A stretch of DNA of 36,690 bases from Haplosporangium gracile (lineage: Eukaryota; Mortierellomycota; Mortierellomycetes; Mortierellales; Mortierellaceae), in NCBI GenBank assembly GCA_015499985.1, contig JAAAUF010000373.1, positions 1 to 36,690 of the forward strand, in the 5' to 3' direction. This document shows, in pieces, positions 1 through 9,785 of this stretch (the stretch's first letter is position 1; every line of letters starts with the position of its first letter). The position numbers and the translations under genes are program-made. A model generated the notes under the pieces. It had not been told where the DNA came from. It made no database searches and worked only from the letters and a program-made list of their open reading frames with translations.

Positions 1-1459
1 ACTGAGCCGTTGGCAAGGCAGTTCACAAGTTCACAGGATTACATGTAACAAAAATTGCGCATCTGTTGACACTAACGACAACGGACAAGGGTTATTCTCA
101 GGGGGAGAACGATTGCTTATTGGTTAACCGCGTTCAAGGGAAAAGGCAATCGAAGACATGTCCTCTTCTTCAAAAAAGGAAAGAGCCAGCTGGACAGCCT
201 TGTCTTTTTTTGATTATTTTCCCACTCTTTGCTGTCAATGAGGTGCATGCATGACAAGGACGAAATCAGGGACAATGCAGGGACAGGGTCTAACTACAAT
301 ATGTTTTCTGTTTGACCACGAAAGTATGTCTTTGCAGTTTATCCGAGGAGTAAACAATGATCATCATGGGAAACATGGTACTTTGTCAACAAACAACATA
401 CAACACATTGTGAAGAGAGCTGCCAAGTCCTACACCATCACTCTCTTTCTCTTATCCGTCTCTTTCTCTCCTCCCCGCGCCCGCCTTTCTCTTTTGGTCA
501 ACTATGAAAACAACATCCCCAATCCTAAGTTAGGCGCAAGGAAGTTTTAACTTTCCATCGACTGACGGCAGAAAATAGATGACCAGTCGTCCAGGGTCCT
601 CCATCAAAAACATTGACTCGTCCGCTTTTGTCCAACCCATATTGCTCCTATGGCAATGCGTGAGTACGAGAAAAAATCTCAGAGATTCGTTGTTGTTTTG
701 AGTTATCTATACACTATTCCTCTCTCCCCTTCTCTTTCTCGCCTCTGGAAGTTGCGTGAAGCACATCCCAAGCATCCGTTGCTGAATACAACCAACGTAG
801 ACGGACACTGCTTGGATGTCTTTACTCTCGCCTTTCGCTTTTCGCCTTTGCCATTTGTGAGTATATATTAGAATCATTATTAGAGTCAATAAGTAAAAGA
901 AAGAGGGAAGTATGTATGTAATTGTGAATATACTAGTTTTTGGTTTGCTGGGAAGCGGCGCCGTCGTGCGTGTGATTTCGTCATCGCCTCAAGTGGACAT
1001 TTTTGACCAACTGGACAACTGCAATAAATTTGGGCTCTCTCACTGACGGACATGCTTTCTCTTCTATTTGTCTATTTGTCCCTTTGAACCTTTTCTCTCT
1101 CTTCACTCTCTCCCTCTCACACACTCAAACCCTCCTTATCATTAGACTACAACATGTGTGTTTGCAACTAAATAATCTGCAACAAATAATTGAGCTCTCA
1201 AGAATTGACATAGTCTGTCCGGATAAATGAAGCCTACTGTACACAACATACTGAAAAGAAAAGGGCGCCGAAAAGAGGTTGGTTGGTTGATTGTGTTGAG
1301 AGGGTGCGCATGATCAGTGCTTTTTGATTGCAGCGAATGGGGTGACAGGCAGCCTCATAGTAACCGAGTACTTTGTCCTAGAGATCCTCGTTTTGATCTG
1401 TATATGTGGCGCTTTATCTTTGATCATGCGCAAACTTCTTGGCTGACGACGATCTTCCC
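1..1459. other. gene-poor stretch, no supported gene
   Basis: Short open frames occur on both strands here, but none has recognisable protein character, a convincing start context or splice continuity. The DNA is AT-rich with pyrimidine tracts, for example around 1080-1135 (CT-rich followed by CACACACTC) and 430-490. Such tracts resemble the leaders seen in front of real genes elsewhere in the window, so an unrecognised short transcript cannot be excluded. I see no tRNA, rRNA or terminal-repeat structure. Confidence 0.5.
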
Positions 1460-1705
1460 ATGGAAGTTGCTGCTCCAGTTCCAGAGGTTGAAGGGGCGGG
1501 CTTGGTGCGGGTTGTTGATTGGTTTGTTGACGCCAGGACAGGGTGTCTGACTGCTAAAGTCTTAGATGTAAATGCTGCCCAGCGAGTTGAGGATATTGAC
1601 TGGCCGCCAGAAGGTGAGACAGATCGGGTATGGACTATCGCTTGCTTTTATCCCCCTGGCCGACTTGATGTAGTTGCCTGGGAAAGGCCACCTGATGACA
1701 ATTGA
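1460..1705 (+). CDS. small hypothetical ORF, 81 aa
   Basis: An ATG-started frame of 81 codons ends in TGA at 1705. The frame stays open upstream to about 1424, so it could also be the last exon of a longer gene. The translation is acidic and unusually protein-like for this gene-poor region: it starts MEVAAPVPEVEGAG, followed by RVVDWFVDARTG, DIDWPPEGETDR and PPGRLDVVAWERPPDD. I do not recognise a family. No TATA box or polypyrimidine leader stands directly in front of it, and no neighbouring exon joins obviously in frame. It could be a real small protein, a terminal exon or a remnant of a decayed gene. Confidence 0.28.
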   Translation: MEVAAPVPEVEGAGLVRVVDWFVDARTGCLTAKVLDVNAAQRVEDIDWPPEGETDRVWTIACFYPPGRLDVVAWERPPDDN

Positions 1706-2364
1706 ATATTCGAGGACGTTGTTGGTCTTGAAGTGAACGGCTGGTGAATAGACAGGAAATATGTTGATCCATAGATATTCTAACGATTGACTGAAAGTCC
1801 GTGAAATCCGCTGTAGTATGATCCTCTGTGTTGTCTTGCGTGCTGTATGAAGGGCAAGGGTGACGCGGGCACAGATGATGACCAGCTTTTGTTTAACTAT
1901 AAGTTGCACATTAGATGTGTGGACGATGTTTGATAATGCCATAAGAAGAAATCAATAGAGCCGGACAAAAAAAAAAAAAGTGTAGTTTTCAGCACAAAGA
2001 ACCGAAAGCAGGCGTTGGACATCATGAAACAGCTCACTTTATTATTATTTTCCATTTCACGGTTCGCGGGTTCCGCTGGGTGGTCGACTCGATGTTCGTG
2101 GCAGGCTTGATGTCGTTTGTGGGCTGGGTCTTCTTTCTCCCTCTATTAAAACACTGACCTCAAAACTATCGGGAATGAGAAAGGAAGCAGATGAATAAAG
2201 ACAATAAGGCAAATGTCTTTTAAACTACTTTAAACACAATTCGAGACCTTCGTTCTGGAGGAAGAAAAAAAACAACTCAAGTTTGGATACCTCCCAACAA
2301 AGTCTGAAAACATCATTGCAACAAACGACATAGCGACACTTACAACACACAAGAGAGTCCAACG
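1706..2364. other. intergenic, nothing recognised
   Basis: No supported gene. A run of A lies at about 1967-1979 downstream of AT-rich DNA, and minus-strand open frames here have no protein character. The 2040-2150 stretch contains a GGTTCGCGGGTTCC element that superficially recalls a tRNA T-arm, but no cloverleaf can be folded around it. Confidence 0.4.
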
Positions 2365-2658
2365 CTACAAGGAGATCATGGATCTCATTTGAACCTCATA
2401 GTTGCCTGCACATTGCTTGCTGTAGAGAGGAATCTCTTTGTTGGAGAATGTGGCGAATGTCCGGCGAATGGTAGATCTGGGGACCAGGAAGTGAGTACGA
2501 GCTGCATGTGAGAGTTGAAGGGAGCCAACGGTGGCAACGGCGAGTTGGACCCTAGAACGAGCAGTAATGATGCCTCGTATAGGAGTGGCGATGCTTCAGA
2601 TGGCTTGAGTGTGAAGGAGGGTTGATTCGGCAAGAAATCGCAGAAGACGTGAAGACAT
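2365..2658 (-). pseudogene. probable broken gene with mitochondrial-presequence-like N-terminus
   Basis: An ATG at 2658 opens a frame starting MSSRLLRFLAES, interrupted by a single TGA at 2598-2596 (codon 21). It then continues in the same frame for a further 76 codons to TAG at 2367-2365. The continuation is rich in Arg, Ser, Thr and Ala and nearly free of acid, with stretches such as PIRGIITARSRV and RSTIRRTFATFSNKEI, the composition of a mitochondrial targeting peptide. A TATAAAAG box lies about 100 bases upstream and the leader is pyrimidine-rich, as in real genes nearby. CGA to TGA would explain the stop by one transition. I do not recognise a mature domain, and the product may be only the N-terminal part of a lost gene. 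Alternatives are stop readthrough or a chance open frame. Confidence 0.4.
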
Positions 2659-2759
2659 GGTGTTGAAGAGAGATTAGACCGGAGGTGGAATAGAGGAAAC
2701 CGTTTATGGGAAGAAGAGTGGCGAGTGAAGGCGAAGTATAATGAGTGGGTATTGATTTA

Positions 2760-2767
2760 CTTTTATA
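2760..2767 (-). promoter_or_regulatory. TATA box (TATAAAAG) of the 2658-2365 ORF
   Basis: TATAAAAG on the minus strand lies 102 bases before the ATG at 2658. A pyrimidine-rich leader (CTCTCTTCAACACC before the ATG) follows it. Position and sequence fit a fungal core promoter; activity is inferred. Confidence 0.4.
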
Positions 2768-2789
2768 GTTATCTTTTCCCAAGATTGCT

Positions 2790-4700
2790 AATGATGAAAA
2801 AAAAAAATACCCGTCAAGCCTTTTTTTCCTTGTCTAGGTTTGCTTGCAAAACAAGCACACGCATGGGTGCATTTTTAAGAAGCATCATTAGTTTTGATTC
2901 GCCTTGAGTTGTGGAAACAGATCATGAGGCCACACTTTAACCTCTTATTTCAACCTGCTCGACGCCAAGTGTCAAAACGCGTAAACGGCAATTTTCTTGT
3001 GTCGCGTTCACAAAATACACCTCTTTAACTTATTATTTCTTCATTCGCACTTGAAAATTTGGAAATTCAAACAATTCTCCCTTTCTGCTTCTCAGCAACA
3101 ATTTCAATAAAAAAAAAGTCAAAAAAAAATCCTTTGCTTTGACACACAGAACTATTGAAGACTGCGATCTCTAACTTTTTTCTGTAGTCGTGATCTGTCA
3201 GATTCATCGCTCCTCGCCTTTCTTCAAACTGGAGGTCAGATGGTGATATTTTCGATGGAATCAAAACATCCAAGTTGGCGATACAATCCGTGTTGGTCTT
3301 GCGCCTTCATGCCATCCGTCGGGTAAAAGTCGCTGTCCAAGGTTTTCAGCCTTTGCTCGCTCCTTACATTGCCTTAAGTACCGGCGTCCGCCGCGACCAG
3401 ATACCCGATACATCTGGGGTCTCCAGCGTCAGCACACACTTGCGACAAACAGTGGTCTGCTGATCAAGTATTTTAATGCAATCTTTTCTTCCTTCCGTTC
3501 TCATAATCGACGATTTTCTTCGGTGGTGGCGATACCTAGTTGGGAGACTTGTATAGTCACTCATTTCGACCAACTGGACGGCTCGAATGGCGCCGAGACT
3601 GAACACAATTCTTGACAGGCAGATCTTAGCCGAAAGCAAGTGCGCGACCGGTGAGACCGTCGAAGATGCATTTTGTTGAGTCGGTGATGATGAAAATTGA
3701 AGGATACCAATGGCAGTGAATATCTGATTCAGGGCCAACGTTGAAATTCTTTTAGTTTATTGTGTTCTTTGCGGTGCTGATGGGGTAGTTGAGTTCTGCT
3801 GGTTATGTCAGTGAATGAGAAAAAAGAAACAAAGCGCGAGAGCGAAAAAGAAAACTGATGACTGCAAACAGCAAAAAAGAGCATGCTACCACTGATGTGG
3901 AACTCATCTCTTTTATATATCCTATCGTCTGCTCTGAAGGAGCGAAGCCAAATCGGAACTGGCACGAACGCGTCGACGAGACAAGAAAAAAAAAGACACT
4001 GTGAAAAAAATAAACTCGTCACGTGCGAATATCCACGGACCCCACCTTTTCTTATTAACAATACTGCGAATAAAAGGATCAGACTATTAAAATAGATTCT
4101 TTGCAGAGCAAAAACTGCTCGAAGGGACAGTCGGATGTCATTCATGGCTGCACCAATTTAGCCTCACTGCCCTTATCAACGCCTCCTCACATCCTGTTTA
4201 CATTATCACTTCTACACCCTTCGGCATGCTCACGTCATACTCGCTCAGTCTGTCAGCAATACCAGCTCAACTATTCCTTTTCCACAGAGTCAAATATTAA
4301 AACGCCGACAGCCACTCAGTTTCTATGCACCTAACACAAGCATGGCGCTGTACGCAGAAGGGAATTGGTCTGCATTTTGTTTGGGGGTATTGGCTAAAAA
4401 ACAAGCATCAAATAGACAATAATAGCATTATGCCGATTGCAACCGTCAGCACGAGAGAAACGAACCCGTGGTTGTATAGTCGCTTATTTACTCGTGACTC
4501 CTCCTTCCATCCTACTCCATGTCGTCGCATAACTTCCACTTGATGCCCATTGCTGCTGTTACCTAACTGAGAATGGTCTCAGTTTAACTGGACTGGTCCT
4601 CTCGCCTCCAACACTACTAGTTGGCCTCGATCTCGTGTACCCTTCTAAGTCTTGTCTTGCTCTGCTGATCCTTGGCTTTTAGTCGCTTGGTCAAGAGCCT
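2790..4700. other. gene-poor stretch with a possible minus-strand promoter
   Basis: No gene can be supported. A consensus TATATAAAAG on the minus strand at 3919-3910 could drive leftward transcription across 3880-3270. Several short minus-strand frames lie there: one of 124 codons ends at 3364, and a shorter one starts from the ATG near 3683. None has recognisable domains or codon character and they conflict with each other. The rest is AT-rich with A and T runs around 2797-2806, 3109-3130 and 3990-4010. Confidence 0.35.
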
Positions 4701-4833
4701 TGTCCATCTTGTCGGATCGCTTAAACCGTGCGAAGGGCTTCAGCACAGATTTCTTGGGTGATGTCAGGATTGACAAGGCAGACATGGCGATGGAAACCGC
4801 TACTTACTGATCTCTTCCGCTCACTGCATATTC

Positions 4834-5860
4834 CTAAAGGCGGCTGAGACAAACTGGATTGCGACATTCCGTAGCTCCATTGACTTTAATTCTCCTGAGG
4901 CCATTCTTCGTCATCCTTGAGGCTGTGGCAAGACGGAGAGTGTACAGGCTCCAAACACACAATTTGGATGCCTTGAATTCATCTACAGACGCAACTACCG
5001 AATACCTCCGGTGCTCCTTCCTCAAATATCCGCCTCCACGCTTCAAGTTCTCTTTGAACCGTAAGCCTATCCCCGTGCCAGCATTACCAATGAGAAGTAA
5101 TGGAACAACTTGCGGCTTCATCCTTGGAGACATCACTTGTTCCATATCGACGGCTCCGGATCCATTATGAGGAGTGTGATGACACTTACAAACAGCGTAC
5201 CATGCGTCAAGAGCGGATACGGTCTGGGAGGCAGCTTGTTTCCATGTGGGATGCGAGTTCACTGCCGAGGTAAGTCTGACATCCACATGTGTTTCAAGTT
5301 CTATGAATAAAAAGTTTTCATATATTATTTGTCAATGCAATTCTTCCATCTGGAATGACATGTCATTTTCATCAAGCAACAGAACAACAACATACCTCTA
5401 TTCTGAGCATAAGTCCGTTTCCGAGCAAGGAGTGTCCTGATGGTCCGCGTCTTCTGTAACTCTCGTGTCCGCGGCTGTCGTACTCGTTTAGGACTGCTCT
5501 CATATTCGCGTACAAATGACTTGTGGGCGCGTCGAATAAAGTAAGCCTCTTCCGCCGTCGTAAAGGTCGAGGTTTCGTGGAGATTAGTGCTGGAAAGTCT
5601 GGTAAACGCCTCCTTGACCAACTTATTCGACCCCCGTCTCAAATCCTTCTCACGAGATTCGCCAGATGGTGACTCTTAAAAATTTCGTCTAATTGGCGTG
5701 CCATGATCTTGAATGGCTTTGGAAGCCGGAGTTGTTCCAACGTCGCAGATCTTGTGAACCAATCCAAGGACATATGCTCACCAACCAGGTCATGTTTGCC
5801 GTTGGCGATGGCTGTGTCGGTCGGCGCAATCTCCTTGCCAGTTTCTGTAAAGAAAGACAT
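4834..5860 (-). pseudogene. decayed transposon ORF, TnpB/Fanzor-like RuvC/zinc-ribbon end
   Basis: Three successive minus-strand frames (5860-5639, 5642-5325, 5286-4834) read like pieces of one protein but lie in three different frames, so at least two frameshifts or unrecognised introns separate them. The last piece carries the diagnostic part: IGNAGTGIG, then KRGGGYLRKEHRRY, VDEFKASKLC, and about 30 residues later NGATECRNPVC. As I recall, Fanzor/TnpB-like proteins of Mucoromycota-type fungi carry a GD..G.G RuvC-like motif, a K-R-G-G stretch and an (D/N)EY.TSK.C...C / C.NP.C zinc ribbon. Here Asn stands where Asp is expected, and the first CxxC is CVWS, losing one zinc ligand. It is therefore probably inactive. 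No terminal repeats or target duplication were recognised. Family assignment is from motif memory only. Confidence 0.42.
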
Positions 5861-6033
5861 TATTGTTTCACAAGAATGGTCAATGGCATCGGCGCTGAAC
5901 AGTGCAAAGACACATGCATAGTTCTGGACGATTGCATATTAGTTCAACTCGTAGCTTCTGTTCCGTGTGCGTATGAGTGTCAGAGAGGAAGAGAGGGACG
6001 GAGTGAAAAGAAATAACCCCAAACCCAAACGCG

Positions 6034-6053
6034 TTTTTTTTTTTTTTTTTTTT
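6034..6053. repeat. poly(T)20 tract
   Basis: Twenty consecutive T, a mononucleotide microsatellite in intergenic DNA between the transposon-like remnant and the next transcribed block. It may mark an old poly(A) end of a minus-strand insertion or be a simple slippage tract; no target duplication was found. Confidence 0.9.
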
Positions 6054-6525
6054 GGTTCTAGAGAGGCGCGTGACGTTCTTTACCCTTCTCAGGAGTAGTT
6101 AGGTAGGCAATCATTCATTATGAAAAGTCTCTAGGCCTCACCTAGGTTTGGTGTCTGGAGCTGAACAAACTGTACGGCATTCTCTGCTCGGATTAGTGAA
6201 ACAAAACAGCATGTACATGTTTTTGTGCGAACACATGGCATAAAAAGGCTGGTTGTCTTTTCGCTTTTCTCTTCTTCTCCCTTCTCTCTTTCTTTCCTCT
6301 TAACCTTTCTCGGCTACCCCAAGAATACAGGTAAGCAAGGCCTCTTTCTCCACTTGCTCTCCCCTTCCACCTTCCCCTTCATCCTTGTCATATTGCCACC
6401 CTTCCTACACTTTCTGCATTTCTTTTTTGCCCTCCCATGCTTTCGCCACCATAACCAACATCTGCTTTCATCGCATCCCACCCTAAACATTACTTTTTTT
6501 TACTCTCATCCAGCGTCCTAACATT

Positions 6526-6627
6526 ATGCAGCCAGGACAGGTTTACCCTTTCAACTCAGGTGGCCGTTACCGAGAACCACCTCTATCATCACACCAAGAT
6601 CAAGAAGGCCTTTTTACATTCCACGTT
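6526..6627 (+). CDS. possible short 5' coding exon, 34 codons
   Basis: An ATG at 6526 follows a long pyrimidine-rich leader, within which CAG|GTAAGC near 6330 looks like a leader-intron donor. The frame reads MQPGQVYPFNSGGRYREPP and runs open to a strong donor, GTT|GTAAGT, at 6627/6628. The downstream partner is unclear. Splicing to the CAG at 6788-6790 gives only about nine more residues before a stop. A microexon (6791-6801) could bring it into the frame of the Thr-rich BTB gene after the acceptor at 7140. It could be the true first exon of that gene or a separate short gene. Confidence 0.28.
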
Positions 6628-7129
6628 GTAAGTACCCTTCGCTTGTTCGCTCCATTCCTTGACCAATTTCAAAGGTTGACATCGCTGGTTCATTGTTCCC
6701 TTGAGCCTAACTATTCTCTCTCTACTTGTGCGTGTTTTTCCGTTATCGCTAGCTAAGTACGACTTGACTCGATCCCCTTCCTCCCGCCAGCAGACCAAAT
6801 GGTATCGCTACACATGTTGAAAGCTCTACAAGCTTCAACAGTTCAAGCCCTACTCCTGCTCCAGCATCACCGCTTGCGGTGCATGTCTTGATGGATCTCA
6901 CGAAGAAGTGATCTTGTGTGCGTTTGTTTGCGTTTTGATTTTTTTCTGTTTGCCTATTTGTGGCGGCCATGTCTAGAAACGTTCATTTAAACTGAGACTA
7001 ACACGTCTCTCTTGCTATTTCTTGGTGATGGGCGTATTATTCTCAGCACTCTTGAGCTTTTTTTATTCCGTCCTTTTCCCTTTTTTCTCCCTTTCCTTTT
7101 CCTTTTCCTTTTTCATTCTACATCCTCAC

Positions 7130-9521
7130 ATGTCTTCCAGCACAACCACAACTACCACACCGACAAGAAACGCCGAGTCGCCTCGATCCCGTCACAACAC
7201 AACATCAATAACCATGGCGACCACTCCGGCATTCGCCTTTATGGGTCAAGGTACATCATCAGCTACAGTCGCTGCTCGAGTCACTCCCGCTGCTGCATCC
7301 GGAACAACAGCTGCTCCTTCTACAATAACGATGACGACAGTCACTTCTGCCGCTGCAGCAGGAATAACTGCCACTTCTTCGTCTACAACGGCTACTGTCC
7401 CTACTTGGACTAACAGTATCTCCACTGCAGTGACAACAGCAGCTGTCCCTACTTCAGGAGTACCCGCACCATTTTCGGGACTGATCTTTGGGGCGCCTGC
7501 TACGGGAACTTTAACTCTTACGTCAGCAACGACAGCGGTTACTGGAGGAGGAACAGCGGCACCTTTGTTTGCAGCAGGAGGAACAACAACAATACCAAGC
7601 ACAGGAGGTGGATCAGCAGCAGGACAGACACCTGCTGTCCCTACCACAACCACGACGACGCACACAGCCGGACGCTTCACTTCGGCTAGACTCGGCGACA
7701 CAGCCTCCAACTTGTGGGGAACCAACGTCAGCACAAACACAACCAATCTTTTCGGAAACCAAGCAGCATCAATGAGACTGGGTTCGGCAGGAACGCCTCC
7801 GGGACCTGGACGCTTCTTTAACAATTTTGCGACTCGGCCATCTTTGGCTCTTGCGACGACCCAACCTGCAACTACATCGACTTCAATATTCACTCCAATC
7901 TACACAAGCCAGACGCCACAGCTGCAGTGCACCAAGGAGATCCGTTTCCGGTTCGAGTGGGCTCCCGAAAACATCTCGATCTTTTTGGGCATAGGATTAA
8001 CGCAGCAGTTTCGAGTTCGGGAGGGCGATGTGGATACGCTGCAGTGCAGCTTGTTGCAGACACCTGATACTTTCAAGATGACACTGGAGTTTGCAACAAA
8101 CCACAAGGGCAACAACCAGTCTTGGCTTCAGACTGTTTCAGTGTTCACGGTCGACCAGAAGCGTCTCACATCGGCAGCAGTCTTTTGGCCCAGCGTCCGC
8201 CAGGTCCATTGCTCTTGTACGTATTATCGTTGCTATCATGTGGTGATATACAATGTGCTCGCTTCCTTCTTGGTCCTTTGCAAACAGTTCTTATTAACCA
8301 TGTATTCATATGATTTTACCACCATCATTAATTTTCATTTCACTAGGGCCAAAGGCAGAGACGATGCTGGTCAAGAATGCAGAAGGGCGCTATGGTGTCG
8401 ACGTTCTTCTCTCGAGCGAAAAGTCAGGAGTCAAATTCAATCCAACTACATCGACGACCTACACGGATCACTGCGACTCGATTCTTGGCAAGATGCTGGA
8501 TGATCCCTCGAGCTATGATGTTTTCTTTGAATTTGATCCGCCCAAGTCTTTTTCAGAGTCTGAAGTCGAGGTTGGCACTTTTGACTCGGAGACGGGATTT
8601 ATCGAGAAGATTGAGGTTGAAGCTGAGGGGCACCAACAGGGAGATGATGGTAACGTAGGAATCAAGGAGTTCAAGACCACAGTTGCAGATAGAACTGAAC
8701 AGTCGATCAAGGAGTCTGGTGAACCTTCCTCGACACCATTGTTGCATACAAAGACTACAGGAGGGCCAGCTGACGATGTGGATCGTAGACATGACAAGGA
8801 TCGGAGTCGGGATCTGAGTCGGGATCGAGGATTGCAATGGCCACTGGATAAGGTCGATCTCCAGGACGAGGAGGCGTATGTGGATGCATTCGACGCGAAA
8901 GACATGACGAGTGTGGAGCACGTTCACACGGCGATGGATAATATGTCGAATGCTCTGATCACCCTATCGACAACGACCAAGTCTAGGACCTCAATCGTGG
9001 AGACGCTAGGAGCTCACAAGCTTGTCCTCTCGCAGTATGAGTACTTCAAGACCATGTTCTCGAGTTCATTTGCTGAGGGTGGACCGGGCGTCAAGCGGAT
9101 CAAGATCAAGGATAGCGACATTCACTGCTTCCGTCTGCTGATACAGTTTCTCTATCTTGGTCGGCTTCGTCCCTGGAACGCGCCGACTGTGTTGACTCAG
9201 GACTGTCCTACGGTCAAACATCAACCATCATGGGAGGATGTGTACCTGATTGCGGACAGATACAGCATTGCGGAACTGAAGGAAATGGCTGGTACTAGGA
9301 TCATCCAAGGACTGAACAGCGAATGGGCGGTGCCATTTTTGTTCCGGACTGGGTACTTGTTTGAGGAGATGCGACACGCTCTGATCAAGTATGTGGTCAA
9401 GAACAAAATGGATGAGATCTCACACAAAAAGACTCAGGAGGCGTACTTTGCCCACCCAGAGTGCACTGCCATCTTTGGCGAGATCATTGTTGAGCTCTGG
9501 ACCAGTAAGTCCTTCCACTAA
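7130..9521 (+). CDS. Thr/Ala-rich MATH-like/BTB-domain protein, 753 aa
   Basis: There are two exons, 7130-8216 and 8347-9521; the intron has donor GTACGT and acceptor CTAG. The first ~260 residues are low-complexity Thr/Ala/Ser/Gly with scattered FG dipeptides (FSGLIFGAPATG, NLFGNQ). Residues ~262-400 look like a MATH/TRAF-type beta sandwich (EIRFRFEWAPENISIF, FKMTLEFATN). A BTB fold begins near residue 416 (SSYDVFFEFDPP). It is interrupted by a ~155-residue charged insert (DRSRDLSRDRGLQW) and resumes at ~582 with LGAHKLVLSQYEYFKTMF and FRLLIQFLYLGRL, followed by a BACK-like tail. BTB proteins commonly act as Cullin-3 substrate adaptors; that role is inferred. Start: ATG 7214 (ACCATGG) has a better context than 7130, and further 5' exons are possible. 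A donor at 9507 could extend the C-terminus to 9729 instead of ending at 9521. Confidence 0.82.
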
Positions 9522-9672
9522 GCTCCTTCTTACTTGCGTTGTTTTCGCTGAGGGGGTTTTCTCTCGGGTTGTTTGCTCTTTTGTTTTCGCGTTCGTTGTA
9601 TTGCCACTTCTTCTTTCCCTTCTACTTGTACACATACTTTCTCCTGCTAACACAAACAAATCAGCTTCCCAA

Positions 9673-9678
9673 AATAAA
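9673..9678 (+). terminator. AATAAA polyadenylation signal of the BTB gene
   Basis: AATAAA lies 150 bases after the stop at 9521 and about 110 bases before the stop codon of the convergent PA2G4 gene (9786). It is the expected position for a 3' end in this tight convergent arrangement. Confidence 0.5.
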
Positions 9679-9785
9679 AAAGACAACGTGTGTAAAGAAA
9701 TGGTATTTTTTGATGTTTTTCCATTATGAAAATTTATGTAAACCCTCGATCAAAATTGTCTAATACAGAAATAATGATGCTATTT

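Noticed and set aside
2050..2105. GGTTCGCGGGTTCC element resembling a tRNA B-box/T-arm
   Set aside because: No acceptor, D-arm or anticodon stem can be paired around it on either strand.
3364..3738. 124-codon minus-strand frame downstream of a TATA box
   Set aside because: No start context, domain or codon character; competing frames in the same interval are equally open.
7246..7893. 215-codon minus-strand frame rich in Val/Ala/Pro
   Set aside because: It is the antisense of the Thr/Ala-rich GCN/ACN codon stretch of the BTB gene; such runs keep the opposite strand open without being coding.
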